From assembly GCA_947623455.1 (NCBI GenBank), contig OX392534.1:34601426-34665425 (forward strand): a DNA stretch of 64,000 nucleotides. Reading direction: 5' to 3'. The translations under genes and the position numbers were made by a program. Source of the stretch: Mimachlamys varia (Eukaryota > Mollusca > Bivalvia > Pectinida > Pectinidae). The notes below the pieces were generated by a model. It made no database searches. It saw only the letters and a list, made by a program, of their open reading frames with translations, and was not told the DNA's origin. Positions 49,946 to 61,279 of this stretch are shown here, piece after piece (position 1 is the stretch's first letter; every line of letters begins with the position of its first letter).

Positions 49946-50752
49946 TTGCAAAATTAAGTTTTATTTTATATTCCCATTATACGAGTTACACCACGGACAC
50001 ATACATCGATTTTATCAAAGTTAGTGGGCCACGCGGACGCCATTATATAACTATTTGCTATCTGTATATATGACGTCGCGATATATCCAGCAGTCACGCC
50101 ACGTTTATGTCATTTAGGTTATAACACGAGTGGGTAAAATATAGATCCAATTAAAAACCCGTAACCCAATACAGCTTCGTACGAGGGGAGATAACTCAAT
50201 CTACACTAAAGTACATCGTCGGAAACCTACGTGACACTGCTCTTACATGTAGTTTGTGTCACCAGAAGTATCACATGGATTTCTGACGATGAAATATAAA
50301 ATGACAGCGAGGTTAACTTTAAATAGCATATGAGCCCGTGGGCCGCTACGGTGTAAATTAAATTGGCTTTCTGTCCAAAATAAGTTTAACTCATTTTTTT
50401 TTATTAAGATGAGGGATGATTTTGGAGAAAAACAGTTATGGGAATGCTTTTATCGAGGTATATTTCCCGTTAGAATATATGAAATAAATTGAAATATGTG
50501 ACATATGGGGATGGTGACTTAATTTCCGAGGACGTGACTACACGTATGTGTATGTGTCTATAGGCATTTTTTTGCATTAGCTTTTTTAACATGTTACAGT
50601 TTTTTAACATGTTATAGTTTCATATTTCGCTTACCAGAGACAGGAGTAATTGTTTTGTATTGATGTAACGTCAATATCTAGTATATAAGAGGGTTAACAG
50701 GGTAAGGGGAAAATAATCATTCACCCCTTGGAAGTGAGACGAGGGGTTTTAA

Positions 50753-51116
50753 AGTCCAAATATACTTTATTTTCGTAACTTTCGCAAAACTTGAAGCGAA
50801 AATCAACCTAATAACGTTTTATATTTATATATTTAGCTAAGATTAACTAATATCAGCAATATTCAAGATAAATTCTGACGCGGTAATCGGTACAGTAGTA
50901 GTTGAAACTCGGTAACACGTGTCCATTTTGAACTGTCTTCTAACTTCGGCTTGTTGTTGAATTATTTTCAATTCTTTGGATTTTTCTGTCAAGAGTTTCT
51001 TGTTAGTTCAGGTTTACTTCGTTTCAGGCTTATTTTTGCATGGTTATCAACAGGATTGCCATTTTAGAATTTTCAAGAATCATGAAAAATTTCCTGAAGT
51101 TACGTATATTGGGTCT
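50753..51116. mobile_element. TTAA-flanked MITE, copy 4
   Basis: 364 bp with TTAA on both sides. Ends are AGTCCAAATATAC and GTTACGTATATTGGGTCT. Confidence 0.78.
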
Positions 51117-51341
51117 TTAACCCTCACTCCAAACGACTATCGCAAGAAAAAAAGCCAGTATGCTACATGTATTTGTATATTGAAATTTTAATATTTTTCT
51201 CGCAAGATGTTGCTCTTTACCTGGTATGATAAAAAAAATGGTTATCAGTTGGAATGTGCTATAAAATCAAATAATATAATTAAACATAAAGTATTTAGCG
51301 GAGCTGTTAACAAAGAGTTATTTCCCTTCCGTTGGACTTCT

Positions 51342-51599
51342 GGGCCCAGTTGTTCAAAAGGCGATTAGCTTAATCAGTGATTAGTTCAAACTTCAGTTCT
51401 CCTGTAATTTGAAAAAAAAAAAACATTTAATTACATAGTAGTTACCACTTTCCAGATATCAAATATATAGAAAAGTTAATTTACATGCAAAATTGTGGGA
51501 TTGCATCTTGTAAATTTACATAATTACATTTTACGTATTAAGGTTGAAAAATGTCGTTAAATAGTTATTAAGCTAATCATCTTCTGAACAAATAGGCCC
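51342..51599. mobile_element. MITE with GGGCCCAGTTGTTCAAAAG ends
   Basis: About 258 bp. The left end is GGGCCCAGTTGTTCAAAAG then GATTAGCTTAATC. The right end has AAGCTAATC and CTGAACAAATAGGCCC in inverted orientation. Confidence 0.62.
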
Positions 51600-52807
51600 T
51601 TGTTATAAAACATCTATTATATGTGCATGTAAATGTCTTCATGTCAATTCAATTGAAATTGACATTAATTTCAGATCAATTTCAGGTCAAGATTTTTTCA
51701 GGTTGAATTTTCTTGAAGACTTTTTACGTGTATACATACTCTGTATGTGTATATCCATCATAAATAAAACTACAGAAAATGTATGTTGTTTGACCCGCGA
51801 TGACCAACCCTCTGTCATACAAGTCGATCATAAATACCACTCGAAAACTGTATAATACATATATTTGCGCTTTCTTTTCCATTAATGTAATTTATAAAGA
51901 AAACTGAAAAAAACGCCAAATCGAAAGTCCACCCAAATGTTCAATAGTTGGAAGAGTGTGTTGCCGCGTACTGATAGGTCAACATACCTCTAATATATTT
52001 TGTATGGTTCGATTATGGGGATCTTAGTTTATGATAAGAAAGCTGAGCTGAATGGTAGATTTGCAATGTCAGAATAAGATTCGTTAGTTCGGAATGAATA
52101 AAAAGCCTACGTTTGTTTTTAACACAAACAGAGATTGAAAACTTACTTTACGAACTTCAGAAAACGTCAATTTCCTATACCAAGCAAAGAAATGTACGGA
52201 AGGCTATACGGAAGCCGAATAGGACTACAAGAAAATAAGATTCTTGCAACACGAAAATTCTACAGGTGTAATAACAACACTTAATATATAAAGTATTGAT
52301 GACTTCTGCAATCGATGCCGTCGTTGACAATCAGCAAGTGACGTTGTTCGGGTCAAAGTTCATCATGTCAGCCAATCAAAATGCGTTTATAGTTTATTCC
52401 ACGTGTGGTATGAACATTATTTGATACCATGAGAGGTGAATAAAACCCACATGTCGTGGTTCAGTAGAAACTTATTTAAATAAGCTATCATGCAGCTTAG
52501 TTTATGAATAATTCATCAGATATACACATTTCTACCACAATAATTATGTTGGTGTTATCCATCGATTGTTGATGTTGTTACATGTACCACTTGGCGGGAA
52601 TATAATTTGGGCATTTTTTGGTATATGTTTTGATATCTTTATTGTACATGTACATTTCGTTATTCTGTATGTTGTAATACTTTTAAGCCGTAAGGTTTAA
52701 AGTGAATAAACAATACATTACAATAATTTACGAAATGATACGTTTTGCGCATACCAAAGTCCGCAGTTCTCTCCATTTGTTTCCAACTGAAATTGCGGTA
52801 TAAACAG

Positions 52808-52908
52808 GCCAGGAATTTATTTCACTCTCGTTAATCATTTTTAAGAGGTACAAAAGACACTCACTTTAAAAAAATAATTAACTCGAGTGAAATAAATTCC
52901 ATACCCAA
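52808..52908. mobile_element. Short hairpin MITE, second member
   Basis: GGAATTTATTTCACTCTCGT and ACTCGAGTGAAATAAATTCC as inverted ends. Same family as 18.66-18.79 kb. Confidence 0.65.
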
Positions 52909-53194
52909 TCATTGTGTTAGCTCTATATATTATATGCATAAAAGAATGTCACACTTATCCTGATACTGTGTACTACTATCAAACGAAATATCCCATATTC
53001 TTGCTAATTAACGCCTTCTTACTAACCGTTACCTGGCTTGTAGTGTTCGAGGACCAACACATTAAAAAAGCGGAGAGCTTCAGATTTTATGGTACATTAA
53101 GCTACAAGGTGTTCGTATCCCTCTAGCTTATGATCAGCGGTAAAGCATAGCGATGTCAAAGAGCCAAGGGTTGAGGGTTCGAGCCCAGGCTGGG

Positions 53195-53385
53195 GTGACA
53201 GACAGAGGGTAGAGTGACAGGGCGGGGCTCGGATGACGGGGAGAGGCCGGGGTGACGGGAAGAGGCTGGGGTGACGGGGAGAAGCTAGGGTGACGGGGAG
53301 AGGCTGGGGTGACGGGGAGAGGCTGGGGTGACGGGGAGAGACTAGGGTGACGGGGAGAGGCTGGGATGACGGGGAGAGGCTGGGG
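53195..53385. repeat. 20-bp GC-rich minisatellite
   Basis: About nine to ten units of GGGGTGACGGGGAGAGGCTG with few substitutions, preceded by a GGTTCGAGCCC box-B-like stretch at 53,170. Its apparent minus-strand reading frame is a by-product of the repeat. Confidence 0.82.
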
Positions 53386-53652
53386 CTATCATACACAGGA
53401 ATAATAAAGAATAAAATCGTTTACCAATCAAAAGATTAATTGCCCACGAAATTTTACTGAGATAAAGAAATCGAAGAAAAACATGGTATTTTCACTTCGG
53501 TGAAAATTGAACGAACATATTTTCATTGTATTTCTAGCGTATTTTAGGTGCGAATTATGCATTTATGTAATGTGATTATATCCTATCTAAACACACATTT
53601 TGTTCTGGAGACAGCAGATATGACGAACTCCTCACAGTGATTATGTCTCGTA

Positions 53653-53982
53653 TTAAAATGTACTTAATGTGCCGTTTAGACCATATATGTGAGCGCGTAT
53701 AGCGAGCAGCGTTCCGCCAATAGGACGTCCCAATTTCGTTAGTGGAGGAAAGCCGTAGTTTCTGGAAAAGCAGCTCCGACCAGTGTCTTGCGAGTGCCCC
53801 ACTTGGGTCCTCGGTCCGTTGCGGGGAGGGGGGGATGTTTGAGCGCCAGTGTCTGATTGGGTGTTCGGATCCTGGGCTGCATTCGGGAGACTAAGGGACA
53901 TCTCAAGTGCCCTGACGTTCAATTGAATGCCCGTTTCTTTTTTCACCACTGTTGGTCTACCCCGCCATCCACCCATTAACAC
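53653..53982 (-). other. 109-codon open stretch of unknown meaning
   Basis: GC content is higher than the flanks. The translation is Pro/Thr/Gln-rich (DPNTQSDTGAQTSPPPRN) with no domain I recognise. It could be repeat-derived or an exon; no splice partners found. Confidence 0.15.
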
Positions 53983-54753
53983 ACTTCTTATAAGGAAATT
54001 GTGGATATCGAAAACCTTGGTGTAAACTCATTTGCATATATATTGCCTTGTATCTAATAAGAAAAATCTGTTTAATTAAAAACTGCAAATCATGCTACAT
54101 ATAACGTTTATTTTAGAATCTACTAACTTCACTTTTCTTTTGAATCGCTGAACTTGAAATTTCGTTTAAAATTATTTAAGTTTTAAATTAATTAAGTTTA
54201 GACGTAAAGTATGGCCTTCGTTGTTATCTCCCCTGTCGTACCCTGCGGCCATAGGATGTACGTTTGACTGTTACTGTAAATATTATCTTCCCTTCGCCAG
54301 GTTGTTCATACAAATAAACGGACAGATAAACAAAATTTGATCATTTTGAAATATAAAATGTACATACATGTATTTAGCTATTACCGCACAATCGGTCATT
54401 CTATATGAAATGGATTTCTACAACATAGTGGATTTTTACAACACAGTGTCGGTGAGATTTTGGTCGTATATAAAACCTGCTGGCTAGACCTGCCGTCATG
54501 ACGTGTCGCAAAAACATGCACGGGTTGTCAAGTGAACACAGTTCTCTTTTCGAAGCTTTCTCTATCAGAATACACCTGCTTGAGCACTGTTAACCAATCA
54601 GAGATGACCGTTAAATTGCACATGGAGGTATACCGAGTCTGCTTTCTTGTTCTTTAGCTTCTCACAACCTTCCACACGATGTAGTAGGTCGATATTGGTA
54701 GAAGTAGGTATACAGCATACCATCAATATATTGGTGATATTACATACCTGTAC

Positions 54754-55680
54754 CACAGGGGCTAGGCACGGACCTATGTCACTGTGAAATGATTGTAAGA
54801 TATATTTATTCCTTTCTCGAATATAGCCCCACTACTATATATGATCTGTGACAAGGGAAAGAACTAGCCTCAACGAGAAAATCGACCTGTTTTCACTCTA
54901 AGCTTGTTTTCGTCACTGAATGAAGTCCAATTTTTTACATGCATGCCTCATTTCAAAGGTGAAACTTTTATCTTTCAGCCGATACCAAATATATCCCGCT
55001 ACACGCATGTAAAAGCTCACTAGGCTGTCTAGAATCCGAGGTTTTGCATAAAAAACAGTAGGTGGGCACTTCCGTGTCCAGAGCAACTGTTCGGAGTTTG
55101 TCGGTCTACATGAGTAGTGCGAAAATCTAGATGGATTCCGAAAATATGTAACTTGAAAAATGGCGGATGAAGTTCACATCTTCAGTGAACCGTAAAGTTA
55201 ACCTCGGATGACCTGGATTACAATAGCGATAAACATTCGACTTCAAGGTAGGATAACGTGCTTTAGCATTAGTGATGGAACTGCAAAGCCGTTTTCAGTA
55301 ATCACCACGTTAATAAAGCTATACCCATGGTTAGACAAGGTATGAAGCACTGGACACGGAAGTGCCCACCTACTGTTTTTCATGCAAAACCTCGGATTCT
55401 AGACAGCCTAGTGAGCTTTTACATGCGTGTAGCGGGATATATTTGGTATCGGCTGAAAGATAAAAGTTTCACCTTTAAAATGAGGCATGCATGTAAAAAA
55501 TTGGACTTCATTCAGTGACGAAAACAAGCTTAGAGTGAAAATAGGTCGATTTTCTCGTTGAGGCTAGTTCTTTCCCTTGTCACAGATATATAGTAGTGGG
55601 AGGGGCTATATTCGAGAAAGGTAAAAAAAACTATCTGACAATCATTTCATAGTGACATAGGTCCGTGCCTAGCCCCTGTG
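54754..55680. mobile_element. Foldback hAT-like element with about 330-bp inverted arms
   Basis: 927 bp flanked by a perfect 8-bp duplication ACCTGTAC (54,746-54,753 and 55,681-55,688). Arms 54,754-55,080 and 55,351-55,680 are near-perfect inverted repeats around a 270-bp spacer. Ends are CACAGGGGCTAGGCACGG. The 8-bp duplication and CAGGG-type terminus are hAT-like. No transposase is present. Confidence 0.88.
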
Positions 55681-56080
55681 ACCTGTACATGACAATAACA
55701 CAGGGATTAGGGGAACTTTGATTACACATTCACACAAGTGGTCCAATTTGTCTTATGAAAACTGGTTACGCGAATAAATTTTGTCAATGTGAGACATCAG
55801 TGCTGACCAAACAGCCAAAACTAGTCGTGTACAATTACAATAAGCAATTTGGTGTAATATCATTCAAAGCTAGTTGCAAAATGTAAGTACCCCCCCCCCC
55901 CCGGCCCAATACCAGGGCTTTGCCCTCGAACCATAAATAAGTAAACATATTATAGATGTGTCAAATGGTAGTTATATATCTTAGCTTCAGTATAAATTTA
56001 TTTTTTCAAAAATATAAGGTTTCCTTCTGGGTCACCGTAAACAGTCCATTATAATAAGATATTACATACTAATCCTTTAA

Positions 56081-58818
56081 GGGTTTTGGCCACGATTTTT
56101 CATAATTTCATATTTTCATCTCATTTGTTGCAACAATACGTGTTGTGATCGATACCCCGTCTCTCTCGGTGTTGGGAAATAGACAAGCTAGGTGACACCC
56201 CATTTCTATGAGCCTCGTGAATATGCATATTTTGACCGGGATTCTAGGTCACGTGATGTGTGACGTCATTGAGGCACAACGTATCCGATATCTGTACACG
56301 CCCATTACATATTTATGTATTATCTGTGAGTGTTAAGATTGACTTTTATCTCTTTTTTTTTGGTGCAAGTAATGACAGCAACCAATACATGTTATGTGGT
56401 TAAAATTATCAATCGTCATTAATGATCTTGTCAGAAAAGTAAAACTTATCTAATTCCGATTTTTACATAAACTGCATTCAATTAGAATCTAGTCCGTGAC
56501 GTCTCAGCAACTCCAAGCTTAGAGACAGTGATACAATTTTCACACTGATTTTACAGCTATGTAAATTACCTGTAGCCTTACCTGTCATACATATACTAGC
56601 CAAATGGCATTTGTTGTACTTACCTGTGAGTTGTGGCAGGTGTACTAATTACCCTGTAATTACCAAGAGGTGTGAATGTTATGACCAGTGAATTCGAAGG
56701 GCATTCATGCTAATATAATTACCGATCCTCTAAATAGCAATATACACCGGTGCAATCATTTTTATCCCTAGCCGTCGCCGGTGTTGGAAGAAAAACTATT
56801 TTTTTAAAAAGGATTAAAGGAGTTTTCAACAGAATCTAACAATATTTTATCAGTATTTAACATTAGGCTTGTAATCTTGGCAAAACTTGACACTGTTAAT
56901 TAGGTTAAACTATATTTGTATCACATATATACGATGTTCTGAAATTTCTAAATTTTTAAAGTTTTATTATTTTTGTAAAAATGGTGATGCTGATACTATG
57001 ACGTTTTTTTCAAAGTTATTGCATATTTTAAAATATCAACATAAACATTTGGTTATTGGATTTATCAGGAACGTATATGTGTCCCTGGATTTATGATATA
57101 TATTCAGGGCGGATCCGAGAATTTAGATGCGTTAATGTGACACATTTTTACTTTCAGATATAAACCCAAATTTATCCAGATCTTGTTTATGAAAACTGTA
57201 TGAAAAACAAGATTTAAACTCGTCTAATGATTTGAGTCCTAGTTGAAATAAATATCACCAAATAGAGTGAGCCTAACAAAATTCATTTATTTATCCCGTT
57301 TGAATTTCACGTATATCTAGAATCCTGTGTCTGTTCTAGTACAATTCAAAGAATATGGCAGAGTATTTTTCTGCGCTGGGATTTAGTGTAATTATTTCCA
57401 ACTGCAACCACTAAGAGATGTTGTATAAACGTGTGCAGTAATCGTAGGAGAACAATTTTTCAAAATATGTTTCAATAATCATTAGCGTATGTTATTTGTT
57501 TTAATCATGACCACAGACTTTATCCTTGGAAAATATTTATAATTATTCACACAAATAGACTGGTGTGTTACTGAATTAAGTAGAATAAAAAAAGTCGGGA
57601 AGAGCTTTTTATTTTTGCAAACCAATTTCAGTCCAAATTTTAAACAATATTTCAGTTTAACAGAAATAATTCAAACTGTCATGTTTTCACATCTATTTGT
57701 GACAGTTTCTGCTTTATTGAAATCAGGCAGAAATTGTTTGTTTACGTGCACAGTTCAAAAATTTAAATGATTTTTTTTGGCATTCCCTATGTTCGTGCTG
57801 TACTACTACTACCATATACTTGTACAGTATATGTTATAGAGTGGTGGGGGTTTGCCGGACACTAAAACATAAACTCGCCGGTGCTTTATTTACTCCATCT
57901 CCACAAATCATACTGTACTGTTGGCGTCATAAAAGATAATACTTCTGAGGTATTAACGAAAACATTTGATTGCACAGCGTAAACAGTTTGTATTAGCAAA
58001 TCACATGATTTTAAAATCACCAAGATCTAACACGGAGTATATTACCGGACACTACATAATATGCAATCAAGGAAGATTTGATGTTTGCGAATTTTGCATG
58101 TTGTGGGTATAACTTGGAACACACATTCATGATTCAGCACTGTATGCTGTTTTAATTTAATTCCAGCTTAATACAGTCTATACAATCAAACGTTTGAAAA
58201 AAACCCTGCTATTTCAAGAAAATGGCTCCGTCCGTAATATACTCACAACCACTCTATGCGTGTATGTTGCTACTGTTTTCAAATACTATCTATAAAACCA
58301 ATTTGTAACGTGTCTGTAAAAATCATATAGTCCTTTCACAGGCTTTAATAATTCCGTGGTCCTTTGTAGAAGCATTATTGTTAGGATGTGGTGGATGTGT
58401 ACTACACACTCACAACACGATGTTTTTAAATTGCATTTCCTATTTCCTTTCTTAAGTTTACAATTACATATCTATATTTTTTCAATGTATTTTATTGGTT
58501 AATCAATGGAATTAAACAACAATCAAGATCGACTTACATGTCGAAATCAATAGGCGTTTTTCTACTAAGCTTTCTTCGTCAATGTACCACGGATCAGTTT
58601 ACCTGAGTCGATCAGTTGTGCTTCAATGACGTCACAGGTACCACGTGACCGGTCAGCTCATTAAAATTCTCGCCAGTCGGGAGCGGTCAACTTTGACTGT
58701 CAATATCTAGATCCCGGGACACAATCGAATGCTCGTTGATGGGCTAATCAGTATTTATTGAAATGTACTACACGTTTCATAACTTTTACAAGATTTTCAA
58801 AATCGTGGCCAAAACCCA
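56081..58818. mobile_element. 2.7-kb non-autonomous TIR element flanked by TTAA
   Basis: The left end GGGTTTTGGCCACGATTTTT follows TTAA at 56,077-56,080. The right end AAAATCGTGGCCAAAACCC plus one A precedes TTAA at 58,819-58,822. No long open reading frame, so it is a deletion derivative or a large MITE. TTAA targets are used by piggyBac and Kolobok transposons. Confidence 0.72.
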
Positions 58819-58922
58819 TTAATAACAAAATTGACATGTAAGACCTCTATATTTCTTCCATTATTTTTCTAATGTATCTGTTGAATTTTTCGAAAAATGA
58901 ATATATTTTTGAATTTTTTTAA

Positions 58923-59306
58923 CGGCCCAATATACGTTACTTCAGGAAATTTTTCGGGTTTCTGAAAAATCAGGAAAAAAATCCAGTTGATAACCATGCA
59001 AAAATAAGTTTAGAGCGAAGTAAAACTGAGCGGTAACTACCAAGAAACTCTTGACAGAAAAATCCAAAGAATTGAAAATAGTTCAGGTGGGGCCACTTCA
59101 ACAACAAAGCGAACGTAGAAGACAGCTAGAAATGGACGCGTGTTTACAAATACTGTGTTTCAACTGCTGCTGTACCGGTAACCGCGAAAGAATTCATCTT
59201 GAATATTGCTGATATCAGTTAATCCTAACTAAATCTCTAAATATAATAAGTTATTAGGCTTGATTTTCGCTTCAAGATTTTGCCGAAAGTTACGTATATT
59301 TGGCCT
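58923..59306. mobile_element. TTAA-flanked MITE, copy 5
   Basis: 384 bp with TTAA on both sides. Ends are CGGCCCAATATACGTTACTT and AGTTACGTATATTTGGCCT. Its orientation is opposite to copies 1, 3 and 4. Confidence 0.8.
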
Positions 59307-59712
59307 TTAATTGTTGACAGCTAAACTGTAGTTTTCAGCAAATTTTTATGATCGTTAACATCTTCTGAAATAAAACTATATCATCATCAATTGATATAAT
59401 TGATATATCTGGCAATTAAAATTAAGTACGCTTTCCTTATTAATTAAAACAAAAACCAGCATGGGCTACTTCTTTAATAGTATGAAACAATTTCAGCAGA
59501 ATTGGTGCAAAGCATACATTTTTATTCAATTAGATATTACGTTCCTGGCCTACTCTCAATATCGTTGTAAAACGGATAGGTCGAAGCATAGAGCCAAGTC
59601 AAATCACCGCTGTGAAAATATGATTTTATGTGTAAACTGGAAGGCTGGGTGTACATTTTCTTGTAATTCTCGTCGACTGAAAGGTCGTATACTATAAGGA
59701 CATGGGCGGATG

Positions 59713-59799
59713 CACAGGGACCTGAGAATTTGTTAAAATTACTCTAAACGGCCTATTTCAGGTCCAAATCTAGCTGTAACAAATTCTCAGGTCCCTGTG
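59713..59799. mobile_element. 87-bp hAT-like MITE
   Basis: Perfect 8-bp duplication GGCGGATG on both sides. Inverted ends are CACAGGGACCTGAGAATTTG and its complement. Confidence 0.85.
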
Positions 59800-60173
59800 G
59801 GCGGATGTACAACCGTCAAAATCAAATCATTTTCTTGGATGAGAGTTGTTTCCCTTCGAACACAAACGATTGTCTGCAGAACGCTGATGTGTACTTCACC
59901 TGTACTTGACTTATGTATAAAATTGAAGGATGTGTGTACATTCTCTTGTTAGAAGTTGAATGGTGTATAAATATGACTCGATTCCCGCGATGACGAAACA
60001 CTTTTGTTGTTGATGTTATTAGTATAAACTTTATTTCATTCAATATACATCCTTTACATTCAATACAGTGAACACACTTAGGGATTAATTGGATTCGGAA
60101 ACAAGTGTTAAACACTTATGTAGAATCCGTCTCAAGTACAGTAAACACATGAATTTAAATGACACATGATGTA

Positions 60174-60200
60174 GTTGATGTATATATATATATATATATG
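60174..60200. repeat. TA microsatellite
   Basis: A run of about ten TA dinucleotides ending in TGTATAC. Confidence 0.85.
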
Positions 60201-60758
60201 TATACGAAAACAGTAACATAATTACAGAAAAAAAGTTGGAAATGAGAGTGGAAAGGGGTTTTGAGGGAGGAGGGGGGGGGGGGGCAAACTGAAACAACGA
60301 GAACAGAAAGTTTTCGACAACTGTGCGATGAGATAAAAGATAAATCAAAACAGGAAATAGGAGCATGAACATCAGACCAATCTCTTGGTGCTAATTATAA
60401 AATTTTGTACACATAAGAAGATAAGAGCATTTTGATCATTAGTCAGTTCAACATTCCCAAGCAACAGTACTCGAGTTGTGATAGGAAAGGTTATTTCAAT
60501 AAAGATTCGTGCTCGAAGTTGAGAGTAACGACGACAGCGTAACAAGAAGTGTTCATTGGTTTCGTTTCTGTTATTAAACGGACAGAGAGGACTGTCAATA
60601 AGATTTCTATGAACAAGTAAAATTTGAGAGATCTGAACTCCATCCTTAATCTGGCATGGCTAATCTGACCCATCCTGGGCCTGCTACCGTTATAATAGAA
60701 AGAAGGGACAATAATATTAGGTTCATTTAAATGTTTTTCAAGTCTGATGTTATTGTTG

Positions 60759-60764
60759 TTTATT
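60759..60764 (-). terminator. Polyadenylation signal for gene D
   Basis: AATAAA on the minus strand about 100 bp after the TGA of the last exon, consistent with a real transcript end. Confidence 0.5.
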
Positions 60765-60860
60765 GATTGGTTGATTAACTGGTAGATGACTTATTGTTCT
60801 TTGACTTCTGTGATTTTATCATTGTCAATGTTTTGTCGGAGAAGGTCAATACATTTGCCA

Positions 60861-61009
60861 TCAATAGTTGCTTCTCAACTCGTCCACTAATCCGGACATC
60901 TGTTCCCGGCATTCCGTGTAAGATGGCGGTTCCATTTTTACGAAATAGCTCTGTGACGTCATACACTCTTCATATGATGGCGGCAAAGTGAAAACCTGCA
61001 TACATTTTT
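60861..61009 (-). CDS. Gene D (partial): last coding exon with two PPxY motifs
   Basis: A polypyrimidine tract and CAG acceptor (61012-61010) precede a 149-nt open stretch ending in TGA at 60861-60863. The exon enters in phase 1, like the last exons of the three genes to its left. It encodes 48 residues (first codon K, last NY) with LPPSYEEC and EPPSYTEC, two PPxY motifs 18 residues apart, each followed by a cysteine. A polyadenylation signal lies about 100 bp downstream. PPxY tails are typical of STMC6/WBP1-like adaptors and bind WW domains, so this is probably another member of the same cluster. No transmembrane or ectodomain exon was recognised between 61.1 and 64.0 kb, so the rest of the gene should lie past the right edge. 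It could instead be an isolated pseudo-exon or the tail of an unrelated PPxY protein. Confidence 0.55.
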
Positions 61010-61202
61010 CTGAAATGGAAAACAACACCATACTAAGCCATCTCCAATCAGAAAATCTTGCATGACTTTCAAACATACAGATAAAGTACCATATGGTTTA
61101 TTTTGATGCTTACATAGTGTGTTCCATGTGTGTGAAAATGTATTTGGATTATTGTTATGAATAATCAATATACAATTATAGCCGTTCGATGAGGTCGATA
61201 CA

Positions 61203-61276
61203 GGGTTTTATCAACCGAAGAAAAATATCGACCGAGGACGAAGTCCGAGCTTGATATTTTTTCTTAGGTTGATAAT
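61203..61276. repeat. Palindromic hairpin of about 70 bp
   Basis: TTATCAACCGAAGAAAAATA and its partner TATTTTTTCTTAGGTTGATAA enclose TCGACCGAGGACGAAGTCC. Likely the core of a small MITE. Confidence 0.6.
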
Positions 61277-61279
61277 AAA

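Larger units (their letters stand above)
51600..54740. other. No gene seen
   Basis: AT-rich sequence with the hairpin MITE and GC-rich minisatellite listed separately, plus one unrecognised open stretch. Confidence 0.45.

Noticed and set aside
53097..53396. Minus-strand Pro/Ser-repeat protein
   Set aside because: A 20-bp repeat shifts frame every unit and stays open only by composition; there is no start or splice context.
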